Below, in pieces: positions 43,336-53,684 of a DNA stretch of 64,000 nucleotides (the stretch's first letter is position 1; each line of letters starts with the position of its first letter). This DNA is from Daedaleopsis sinensis (taxonomy: Eukaryota > Basidiomycota > Agaricomycetes > Polyporales > Polyporaceae). The stretch spans positions 868,001 to 932,000 of the forward strand of contig CM066311.1 of the NCBI GenBank assembly GCA_033807695.1. Reading direction: 5' to 3'. The position numbers and the translations under genes are program-made. The notes beneath the pieces were generated by a model. The model was not told the DNA's origin. It did not search any database and was given only the letters and a program-made list of their open reading frames with translations.

Positions 43336-46300
43336 TCATGAAGACCCTCGCAAGAGCTGCCGCACAGGGTCCGAATCCGCCCGTACGAGCCCGCCCCGCG
43401 CCCCCGCCCCGTCCGCGCCGCTCTCCGCAGAATACGCCCGCGGCTTCTGGCTTCCGCTTCCGCTCCCGCTCCCGCTCCCGCTCCCAGTCCCGTTCTCGGT
43501 CCCGTTCCCGTTTGCGTACGCCTCGCCGACCCCAGGCGACTCGCTCAGCGCGACCGCCTCCTCGGGGACGTTCCCGGCACCGCCCGCGCCGAGCACGACG
43601 TCCCTGTCCCTGTCCCTGTCCTTCTCCTCGTCGTCCGTGTGCCACGACGTCGCGCGCGAGCTGCTCGCCGTGTCCCCGTCCGTGCTCGCGTGCGTGTGCG
43701 CCGTGCCCTCGCTCTCGCTCGGGCTCTCCCGCACCCGCACCCCCGCACCCGACCCCGACCCAGCCGCATGCTCGCGCAGGATCTCGTGCGCGAGCCCGCT
43801 CGACCGCTGCTCTGCCGAGATGTGGTTCTGGTTCTGGTTCCGATTCTGGTTCTGGTTCTGGCTCTGGCTCTGGCTCTGACTCTGCTGCTGGGACGGCGGC
43901 ACCCACGGGAAGTACTCTTCGACCCTCTGCATGGGCACGGGCGGGAAGTAGCCGTCCGGCGGCCGCTCCTCCTGGCCATTCGCTTGCTGCTGCTGCTGCT
44001 GCTGCTGCTGTTGCGGGTGTGGCTGCTGGGGCATCTGCTGCTGGGGCTGCTGCGGGTACCCTTGCTGCGCATACGCGTAGTACCCCGAGCGCACGGGCGC
44101 ACCAACGGCGGGGTTGATGAACGGGTTCGCGCTGCTCCCGGGGCGGCCCCAGAACGCGCCGGGGCTCATCGTCACCCCGGGCGAGAACGGCGTGTACGGC
44201 GTCGCGGCATGCATGACGTGCTGCATGTGCGCGAGCACTGGCGGGCGGTCGTGCTCCGCCGCCGCGGGTGAGGGCAGCCCGGGCGACTGCTGGGGGAGGA
44301 AGGTGAACGAGGGCATGCTCGGCGTGATCGGCGGCAGCCCATGGGGGGTCATCACCGGCATGCCGTGCGCGACCATGTGTGGATGGTGCAGAGGGCTGAG
44401 CGGGTGTGCGTGGTGCTGCATGTGCGGCGGAAGCGCATACGGCGGCGAGAGCGTGTGAGGCGCAGGCACAGGGAATGCCGTCACCGGCGGCGGCGGCGGG
44501 AGCGCGATGGGCCCAGGGTGTGCGGGATGGTGTTGCTGAGGCGTCGCGTGAGAGCGGGAGGTGGATGATGATGACGGGGACGTTGCGGCTGCGCGCGGTT
44601 GTGTAAGGGACGCATGTGAGTGCGGGGTGGTTGTTGGAGCGGTAGTGTTCGAGCCATCAGGCGGCGTCGGCTGCTGCGATGATTGCTGGGCATGCATTTC
44701 CGAGGATGAGGATACTTCACTCTCGTTGAGCGACGCATTTTCCCGCGTGCTGAGTCCGGATGAGCTGTGCACCGCGCTCGGCTCACCAAGTTGCCGCCGC
44801 TGCTGCTCTTGCGCATAGGCTTGTTGAGCCTGCATCCCGTACATATCCATCCCCACGGGGCCTACACTCATCTGCTGGTACGTATTGAGATCGTACACAT
44901 CGTACGGCGTCGTCGGGCCCGAGTGCAGGAAGTCGAACGTATACGGCGACTGCACAACCGATGGTATCGGGATGTGCGTCGGGTGCGATTCCTGCCTCGA
45001 GAACGGCGACTGAGCTGATGCTGACCCGAGTGAGGGGGAATGCGGCTGCGCGTGTTGCAACGAGGGCGACGCCATAGAGAGCCTTTGCGCAAGTTGCGCT
45101 GACAGGCTCGTCTCCGGGTCAGCGGCTGATCCGAGACTGGAATCCCCGAATCCTCCATATCCAGGACCCCCACTAGGTCGTCGCGAGCCGAGTAGCGAAC
45201 CGGGGCTCTGTCCACGGCCATGTTCGACCTGGGACTGTAGGAGCTGCTGGGCGAGGGACGACGCGCGCGAGAGCATTGACTGCTGCGGCTGACCACCGTA
45301 TAGCGGGCTGTTCGGGCTAAACGCCAGCTGAGCGGGCGAGTGGGGTGTCGAAGATGACAGGGCCGTGGGTCCGACCAGAGGTGCGGACGAGCTCGCTGGG
45401 GGAGCGAACTTGTCGAAATGGACTTTGAGTGGCCGTCCGTTGTACTCGTACCTGGGGATCCAAATGCGCGTATTAGCTCCTGTCACCCGCTATTTCGGTC
45501 GCCACAGTACACAGGGACGGCGGACAGGCAGATCAGAACAAGGAAGGCAGAACCACTCGGACACTGAAAACAGGCCTAGAACATGGGTGTGTGCTGCGAA
45601 CGTGACTGGGCACGCGTCGTGATTAGAGCCATTCGCTGGCTGTGCGCGGTTGGGTGTGAGGGATATGGCCATTTCACTGCCTGATAAGGCGTTGGGCATG
45701 ACACGCTTACGAGATGGACATTGTCCAAAGGAAACATGTGTTGCGGACGACAACATGCGGATAGAGCAGTAACAGCGGCCGTGCGATCATGGTGTACCTG
45801 GATGTCCTGACCAAACACTCACCCGTTGAACATCCTCACAGCTCTCTCGGCATCAGCCTCGTTCGAGAAGCTCACTGTCCCGAATCCTCTTGAGCGCCCA
45901 TCGGCACCCAGAGCAACATCTGCGCGTTGCACAGCTCCGGCTTGTCGGAACAGATCCTTGAGATCTTGCCACTGTATGTGAAAAGGGAGCTGTGGGTAGG
46001 AGGAAGGACGTGAGTAGCGCGAGCCAGATAAACTCAGAGATGTGCGCGCACGTTGCCGACGAACAGATTCCTGCTCGCTTGGGTAGTTCCAGTTCCAGGT
46101 CTTGAAGAATCGTCATCTCCGAGGTTTACTCCGGGACCGAAGGGTGAAAGACCCGGAAACCGTGGCATGAGTGCGGCAGGGGACGCGACCCCGGAGCCAC
46201 CCGCGGGTGTCCCGCTGCCACTTAATGAACCAAGCACAGCTGGAGACAAGCTGCCTACCAGCGGCGATCCAAACACACCTACGCCGCTCGCACCGTTCAG

Positions 46301-47156
46301 TCCTCCCAATCCGATGCCGACGCCTATTGGGGTTGTACTCATGCTATATCCAGCCGCACTGAAGCCAATCTCCTCACCCATCCGGTCGGGGCGGACTTCG
46401 AGTGTGCGCGTTTGCCAGGTGTAGCCGTTGAACATGTCAACCGCACGTCCCGCATCCTCAGCGGATGCGAGCAGTACCGTCCCGTAACCTCGTGAGCGGT
46501 TGTCGGGACCTAGTGAGACATCCGCGCGAAGTACAGTACCAGCCCGGCGGAAGAGATCTTTGAGGTCTTGCCATCGTACACGATAGGGTAGCTGTGGGGT
46601 ATAACGAATGGTGTTAACGATGGGTGTTGACGAATGGTGTAAATCAGGCATTACAGACGAGACGGAAACGCAGCAGCAAGACAAGAGGAAGGACGCACAT
46701 TGCCAACGTACAGCTGCGTGCGCGTGTCACGAGGAGGGTTGGTCGCTCGAGGAGAGGAGGAGGAGGCCATGGCCATCTGGATGACCGCCTCTATGTCGTC
46801 GTTTGAAGGTCCTGAGCCGGCGTGCGGTTTGCTAGCAGAAGCTACAGAGGTCGATGATGGAGTGTGGTCGCTAGGCGCGGAAGATGAAGGAGTTCGAGTG
46901 GACGAGAGGGGGTGGGTCGCAGATGGTGGATGGGGCGACTGGGAGGGCGTAGAAGAAGGCTTTGCGGGGAGGCTGGAGGAAGGTAGTGGCTGGGGGTGAT
47001 GGTGGGGGACGGGAGACAGGTGCGGGGAGGACGCATGCTACAAGTCGTGCATAGAAAAAAAGGGCAAATGAAGGGCAATAATTGAGTATGGAGAGAGAGA
47101 GAAGAGGTGAGCGGAGGGTCGGGACGCACCGAATTGGCCAAAGGTGGGCCTGCCAT
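43336..47156 (-). CDS. Large two-RRM RNA-binding protein with low-complexity tail
   Basis: Predicted nuclear/cytoplasmic RNA-binding protein of about 1062 residues. Five exons: 47156-47130 (MAGPPLANS), 47037-46699, 46591-46052, 45989-45823 and 45451-43336. RRM1 starts TQLYVGN (RNP2), then [17 protein letters not shown] and RSRGYGTVLLAS (RNP1). RRM2 reads [23 protein letters not shown] and [12 protein letters not shown], ending MFNGYEYNGRPLKVHFDKF. The two RRMs are near-copies, as in the Gbp2/Hrb1 group. The 700-residue tail is Ser/Pro/Gln-rich, with a polyQ run (43985-44015), a QSQSQSQNQNQN segment, GSGSGS repeats and an acidic end. Such tails support phase separation, by inference. The 5' half of this gene is duplicated at 56164-57472. 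Confidence 0.85.
43985..44015 (-). repeat. CAG trinucleotide run (polyQ)
   Basis: About nine consecutive CAG codons, plus flanking CAA/CAG, in the tail of the RRM protein. Interruptions are few, so length polymorphism between strains is likely. Confidence 0.8.
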
Positions 47157-47560
47157 TTCGAGATCGATAGGGCGGGGTTGTGAGATATGTACTGCTGAGT
47201 AGGCTGCAGCTGTGTCGCAATCGGCGGATCCAGGTACGCCCGCGCAGCCTCGGTCACCGTGCGTTGGGTCGTGGTCGCTGTCGCGAACGGCGTCGAGAAT
47301 GAAAACTGAGTGCGTGAGTGGTGGTGGAAGAGTGCTTGCAGCGTGCGCCTGGAGGACGACAGACGCAACGCCGCCTGTCCGGATTTGGGCACACCGACTG
47401 TCCACTCCACCCGCCGGTACACGTGCTGTGACGTCACTCCTTTGATCAAACCCCGAAAAGTTAAAACCTCCTCTGCCTCCCCGTACCACGTCTTTTGCTC
47501 GGCCGACGGCTATGGCCGACCATTAATCATCGACATCCCCATTGTCCTCCCCGACTTAGC
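47157..47560. promoter_or_regulatory. Upstream region of the RRM gene
   Basis: Expected promoter and 5' UTR of the RRM gene. It is fully included in the duplication, so copy 2 carries its own promoter for the truncated gene. Confidence 0.4.
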
Positions 47561-49600
47561 GAAAACCATGCACGCTCTCCCCGGCCGTCTGTCACCAACC
47601 AGCGCTGCACTCGCGATCGCCCACAGCGCTTCCGCTGCTCACTGGCATGAACCCCCCAGATCCCGATTGACGTCATCGCATGTCCAGTCGCCGCCGAGCT
47701 CGAGGGTCCCGCAGATCTGCCCGTCTGCGCATGCACGCATGTACTCTGCCCGTCCTATGCAATCACCTACGCTCACCGCCGCCTGCCCCGTTCGTCCCAG
47801 TCTCGCAGGCACGTCCCTTCTGTATGCCCGCCCATCCCGCGCTCTTCAATCTCTAGTTCCCGACCTCCGTCTCCTCGAGCCCTCCAACGCTCACGTGCAC
47901 GTTGAGAGCTCGACGTCCGACCCCGACCCGACCAACACCATTCCGACCTTCTGCACGCCGGATCCCCTCGCTCTCGCCGTCTTCTCCCCTCACTCCCCAC
48001 CAACCCCGCGACCTACACAACGTGCGTACATATCGACTTTAAACGTGTATACCCCATCTCACCCTCGCATTCAGCAAGTCCTCGGACGATGCACGCGCCC
48101 CCTCTGCGATCGGGTCTGCGTCCGTGCTCAAACGTTCTGTTAGCATGCGCTGAACACCCCTTAGCATGCGCTGAACACCCCTTAGCATGCGCTGAACACC
48201 CCTCATCAGAGCGACTCGCACACGCGCCGTTCCGACGAGGTCGCGAAACTCGCGATCATTGCGATCTCACCCGCACTGGACGTCAGTCCCTTCGCCCCAC
48301 CAATCCACGAGCCGCAGCAGGCAGCAGCTCATGTATCACGTACACGACGTCCGTGTAGGCCGTGCTCCGCATCTCTCCGCCGTGCACATCCAACCCTGCT
48401 CAAGACATGCGCTGAAGACATGGTCTGTCTCGACCATCGGATCGTCAACATCCGACTCCGACATCCGAGACGAGCGCACCGCGCACGTCGCCGAATCTCT
48501 TCGGGCCGTAGTGCGATCTGCACTCGCGCCCGCCCGCCGGAGTCGCAGGCCTCGCCCGTCCCCGCCGCGACCTCATCCTTCGAGCCGAGACACGCTCTTG
48601 CAGAATGCAAGACCGTCTCCCGGGAGCTCCCGGCCGACTCGTTGTGGAGCTTTGGTGTAAGGTGCGTGGCCCCACACGCAGAGGGTCCGTTTCGCGCACA
48701 ACTCACGGCGTGTGTCATCCAGCTCACGCCGCGGGACGATGCGAGTGCGCCGCGAACCTCCCTCGGCGCCGCCCATTCCGCGTCTCACGAGCACGCCGTC
48801 GTCGTCCGAGCAGACGCTGCTCCGGCGCACACGAGGCGTGCTCGTCGTGTCGTCCCCGTTCACGCCCACGACACGCAAGAGCACGCCGCCGCCGCCGCCC
48901 GCGCGGGAATCCAGTTAATGCGACCAATAGACAGAGGCGGCCGCGACCACCGGCCACCGTCGTTCGCCGCGCGACCGGGCCGCCGGCTGCCTCCCCGTTT
49001 TCGCACTCACAACGCGGAGCCCGCCGCGGCGTCCCATCTCGCCAACTCGTCCGCAGGTCTCCGACCTCCGGCGGCGTGCTCCCTTCACCCTTCTCCCTCG
49101 TCCACCGACGTCCCGGGCCCGTCGGCAGCGCTGTCGGACTCGACAGGCCGCCAGCAGCCGGGTCTGCGGCGAAGACACAAGTATGCTAATGTACGGAGGG
49201 GGCGCGTTGTGGGGGCCGTGCGCGCCCATGCGCATAGCCTGTGGACTGTGACATGTACGCGACGGCGTCGTTGGCCTCACGGGGGCTGAACAGTGAATCG
49301 AATCTGTCTTGACATCCGATCCGACGGCGCGTGCGAGGGTGGCCGTCCCGGTTCGCGCGCTCGCGGCCGAGTCTGCACGGGTCACGAGAATGCTGGTGGT
49401 CGCCGGTCAGTATCCGCGAACGGCGTGTGGAAGCAGGACGGGCGGCGTACCTCGAGCCGGAGACAGTCGCGCGCCGTCCGCGTCAATCCCGGGGCCGAGA
49501 GCTGCGTGCAGCGGTGCTGGAGGATCAGGCACGCTACGAACGCGTTGATAGCGAGACACGTACGGACTCTTGAAGCCCGGGGCGTCGGCGGCGGGACGTG
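47561..49600. other. GC-rich region with overlapping shadow frames
   Basis: Both strands hold long open frames (for example 277 and 289 codons on +), because stop codons are rare in this CpG-rich DNA. Their products are Arg/Pro/Ser/His-rich with no family signature, and several start only at GTG. I do not call genes here. Confidence 0.4.
48140..48202. repeat. Three tandem copies of a 21 bp unit
   Basis: Perfect 21 bp tandem repeat containing TTAGCATGCGCTGAACACC; the core GCATGC is palindromic. The same array recurs at 58456-58518. Confidence 0.9.
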
Positions 49601-49662
49601 CTGGCCACGAGTGCATCAGTCACAATCCACATGGAGCGAGGAGAGGTGGTCGGTCGCACGAG
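49046..49662. repeat. Inverted repeat, left arm
   Basis: Reverse complement of 53994-54638, with a few indels. For example the frame led by NRICLDIRSDGACEGGRPGS at 49293 (+) recurs at 54368 (-). Confidence 0.85.
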
Positions 49663-51130
49663 CGTGCCGACTCAGAGTCGAGTCCGAGTCGCAGCGTCTG
49701 CCAGCTCGAGTCGCAGCGTCTGCCAGCTCGACCGGCTGCGATCGCAGACGGTGCTCGAGGAGCTCGCCACTTTGAGATGGATGGCCACTCACGTATAGTA
49801 GGCCGGCCGTCCGAATCGACGTCGACGTCGATGTCCGCGGACTCGACGGCGAAGAGCACGGATGTGCCCCGTGTCTGGAGGCCGGGCCCGCCAGGCAGCG
49901 ATGCGTGCGTGTGTGCGACGAGCTGGACAAGCAGTGAGATCAGACGGTGCGCGTAGCCATGGACGGACGCGAGCCAGACCGACGTACTTCGACGTGACTT
50001 CCAGTCTGGCCACTGGCATGGACTCGTTTCGGCGACACGTTGTCGCAATGCGTGACGGCATGGTCGCGCGGCGGGATCAAGATGCAGACCTGCAGGAGGA
50101 TGAGTGACGGTGAGCAGCACGTACGTCACAGTGGAAGGTACGTACACGGGCGACCTAGTATCGTCCGGGACGCGCACTCAAAGGGCGGGGCGAGAGTCTG
50201 CAAAGGGCCGGGTCAGGCATACTAACGAATTCGATCTACCACGGCAGGATCGGAACTCACCACACGACGTCGCGGGCTCGACGGCGGAAGGGCGCGGATG
50301 TGCCTCCTCGTGTCTCGACGCCGGTCACGCTAGGCAGCAATGTGCGAGCGCGAGCCCCGCGCCTGCTCACCGCGATCTAGACAAGCGGCGAGATCAGACG
50401 GCGGGAGAAGTTATGGACGTCGAACGGACGTACCTCGACATATTCCTGTGCACGAGTGCACGGATCGTCATCGCGCCGCACTGCGTGACGACGCGGCGGG
50501 ACCGAGACAGAGACCTGCAGGAGGATCAGCGAGTATGCGCGGTACACACGTGGAAGGTACGTACATGGAGGACCTGTCGTTCGGGACGCGGACTTTGAGT
50601 ACGATGGCGGGGCAAGTCTAAAGAGGACGGAGTCAGCCATAGGACGCGAACGACTTGGAGGTGCAGGATCAGAGCTCACCATTCCAACGCGCGCGGACCC
50701 GACGGCGGAGAAGCGTGGATGCGTCTCGGGCCCGTGTCCGGACGCCGCGGTCAACAGGTAGCAAAGTGCGCGCGTGATCCTCGCGGCTGCTCGCGGCGAT
50801 CTATACAAACGGCGAGATTAGAGGGCGCGCGAAGCCATGTGCGCTGAATGGACGTACTGTAGTATTTGACAAGAGTTCTAATCCATTGTCATGGACTCTA
50901 TCGTCGAGCACTGCGGGCCGGTATTGCCAGAGAGCAGGACCGGGACGGGAACCTGGAGGGGGATCAGCGAACATGGGCAGCACGCATGTGCAAGGTACGT
51001 ACACAGTCATCGGGAGGGACCTATCTTCCCGGACGCTGACTCGGAGCGCGAGGCAAGATTCTGACAAGAACAGAGTCAGTCATATGACAAGAGACACTTG
51101 GATCTGTCACGGCGCGGTCTGAACTCACCT
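49600..51130 (-). repeat. Three degenerate exon-intron-like cassettes, about 0.42-0.46 kb each
   Basis: Repeated landmarks, read on +: GATCAGACGG-like motifs near 49937, 50393 and 50815 (the last degenerate), and GAACTCACC-like motifs near 50253, 50676 and 51120. Read on -, each unit shows the same order. First comes a GTGAG donor, then a 55-nt exon-like block ending at GTACGTACC. A 50-nt intron-like block follows, ending in a CCTG/CTCCAG acceptor, then an 80-100 nt block ending before GTACGTC. Last is a block of about 115 nt after TCTAG/TATAG. This looks like a tandemly amplified set of three small exons of a minus-strand gene, but the frames do not give a family I recognise. Confidence 0.6.
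49686..49730. repeat. Two tandem copies of a 22 bp unit
   Basis: Direct repeat containing GAGTCGCAGCGTCTGCCAGC, within the cassette region. It recurs at +10,316. Confidence 0.85.
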
Positions 51131-53684
51131 TCAAAAAGGGACCAAAGCGCATGCGCAGGAAGTGTAGACCAACGAGCGCGAGTGCATCAGGCGGCGGTCG
51201 TTGAAGAGGTAGATAGTCGGCAAGGAGACAGGACACTGCGACGTGTGCATGCCATAGGAAGCGGAGGATGAAGGGAGAGCGCACGCAAGCATGGGGATGG
51301 GATGGGATGGGATGGGATGGGGGTGAGTGCTGCTCGGACTTGACATTCGCAGACGTACTTGTACCTCTTGACGTTGGCCCGTGCGCATCCCCAGATTTTC
51401 TCTCCAGCTCACGTGCCGGACGCAAACTCGAGTACCTCCCACGCATGCTCCGTGGGTCCAGCGGCGGGAACCAACCAGCGCACGACACGGGCGACGCGGA
51501 GGAGGGGAAGGAGGGACCATGTGCGTGCGGACGGATGTGCCACAGGCTCCGAGCACGCAGGAGCTTGGAAGATTCTCAGCTGTCCTCGCTTAGTGGCGCA
51601 GACGCTCGGCTGACGTTCTGTGTGACTTTTTGTTGCGATGCCGTCGTAGATTGGGCTGGGGCAGGATCGAGGAGAGGGTCCAACGCCGATACGCCGTCCG
51701 GAGAGTTCTTGGCTCTTTCGGCGATGGCGGGCTGTCAGAACAGCGGTGTTTTGCGCTCACCATGTGTGTGGGGAGCTGGTAAGCCACACCACTCACAGTC
51801 CGATGCCCGTTGATCTGCAATAATTGTACAGTGATCGAAAATTTCGAAATCTTACACCAGGACACGAGACTTACACATGACAGACCCGAAACTCTTCTTA
51901 CTACACTTCTACACTCACTCGTTTATGCAGTGTATCATCTCTCATCTGCATTCTCACATGCTGACGGACGGCGTCGGCTTTCGCTGCACAGAGGGCGGGC
52001 GAAGAGAGCGATAAACGCCCGGCGTTGAGTATCACGGTCCACATTTGGATGCGCCATATCGGGCGAGTGGCGACTCGCCCGGCTTGCCCGGTTGACTCAC
52101 ACCGGCCGATTGATGTCTTCCATTCGACCTGACAACTGCTCGAATGACAATTCGAGCGTGTATGCCTCTTTTCTAGAGGTATAATTGCCAGCAGGATAAG
52201 ATTATTTCGCACTCCTCTAGTACTACCATTGAATGTAATGTACTATCCCTTTCATTCTCATATCAATTCTGTTCCTGGCTGTTCGAGTTCTGGTCGCTAC
52301 AGACTCGGAGGTAGATCTGTATGAGAATTGAACCCACTCCATCGTCCTATGGACTTGCGGACAAAATAACACGGTTATATCCGCCCGAGTCGGGATCTTC
52401 CGCCCACAAGCAGCAAATATTCAAGTTCGCCGCTCCGTGTGAGTACTACCTACGTCATCTCCGGGAAGAGTGTAGTCCATGTCCTGATGCGAACAGGACA
52501 TGCTGTCCGACCGGTGGGCATCGGAGAGGTCTATATCAGCACATTCTGATATGGTCGAGGAAGTTATATTTGATTTGGACACCGTCCTCGGCTTAGTATG
52601 TCCCGTAGTGTCCTGGCCGTCCGTCTCAAGTCACTTACCTGCGAGGTCTACGGCTACTCAATGGTGTAGCCCTGGTGATACCAAGGACACAGAGTATGTC
52701 TACAACACTGGAACATGAATGAAATGTATGCATGATAGTGGCCAGCCTGAGGTTCCGAACATTCATATATTTTCCATCATATTTTCTAGTGATCTGAAAT
52801 GGAATCCAAGTGCTTCCATGCTTGTGCAGCAGTGTGCGCTCCGGTATCCACCACATGACTCCGTGTGAATTTCTGCAGCCATGGGGGAATGAGCAGACAT
52901 CGCAACCGGTGTGCACGTTCACAGGATCGACTGTAGAGGGGATACAGCTTCTCAACCCAGGTGTTTAGTAGCCTCGGAATGCATTCAGAATGGCGGAGAG
53001 ACCATGTCTGTGTTCGCAGACTTGTAGAGTGTCTAGAACACTAATATGTCATCTGTCGGGGATCTCGGAGGATTGATCACACGAGGACTCTCCTACTCGG
53101 CTCAAACAACCTTCCACCGAGCTTAACGTGTGTTGGGAGTGGCGCACAGCCAGTCTGTGCCTTCAGTCACTCAGATCCCTCTCGCCGGTGTTTAAATCTA
53201 GGGAGAGCAGTCCAAGAACTGGAGACGGAGCAGGATATTATTCTGAAAACAAACATAGCGACGTGATCTACCGCGACGAGACTCGGAGCTTCAATGTTCT
53301 ATCCAGGAACCTGAGACTGGGCGCGTCCGAGTTGTGTCTCGACAGATGCCCCATGTACGTAAAGAGTCATGGAAGGCATGGGCGGTCGGGGGGCTGGAAC
53401 TTGGGGGCTGGAACTTGGGGCTCCCCAACGAACACTCTCTGCGACCACCACCACACACCCGACCGCATAGTGTTGATTCCCTCTCTCCGTGAAATCCACC
53501 ACTCTCTCTTTTACACATCCGAGCCGACAACCCTCACCGCTCAAACATGTTGCGATCCCTGATGAAATCGAAACACACTTGCTCGTGAGTGCCATAGTTT
53601 CCCGGTGCAAATGTGTATACCATCCGTGTTGTCTTCAACGCGTTGAACATATTCGCCGTGTCATACACACGACGGGTCGGAGAT
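51131..53684. other. Rest of duplication copy 1, no gene supported
   Basis: Splice-like signals continue on the minus strand to about 51.8 kb, for example an open block ending ALALVGLHFLRMRFGPFLK before a GTGAG donor at 51126. AT-richer intergenic-looking DNA follows to 53.2 kb. A pyrimidine-rich leader followed by an ATG at 53547 (MLRSLMKSKHTCS) could be the 5' end of a plus-strand gene, but no continuation is found. A 14-15 bp tandem pair (GGGGGCTGGAACTT) lies at about 53390-53418. Confidence 0.4.
51294..51322. repeat. GGGAT pentanucleotide microsatellite
   Basis: About five GGGAT units ending in GGGGG, with G-quadruplex potential. It recurs at about 61610-61638. Confidence 0.85.

Larger units (their letters stand above)
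45812..53684. repeat. Segmental duplication, copy 1
   Basis: Matches 56151-64000 in direct orientation at an offset of 10,316 bp. Every reading frame from about 46.05 to 53.6 kb recurs identically in copy 2, save for a substitution near 46150. The left edge is in intron 4 of the RRM gene at CAAACACTCACCCG. The right edge is not seen because copy 2 runs off the window. Confidence 0.93.

Noticed and set aside
43338..44271. Long plus-strand frames opposite the RRM tail exon
   Set aside because: Repetitive Arg/Ser/Pro and Arg/Leu products are shadows of the codon repeats of the real minus-strand exon.
47310..48143. 277-codon plus-strand frame upstream of the RRM gene
   Set aside because: Starts with GTG, overlaps the expected promoter, and its product is low-information. 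It recurs at 57626 only because the DNA is duplicated.
48420..49289. 289-codon plus-strand frame and several overlapping minus frames
   Set aside because: Frames on both strands are open together, which reflects scarce stops in CpG-rich sequence; none shows splice support or homology.
51294..51322. GGGAT array as an internal telomere
   Set aside because: The unit is a pentamer unlike fungal TTAGGG and only about five copies occur.
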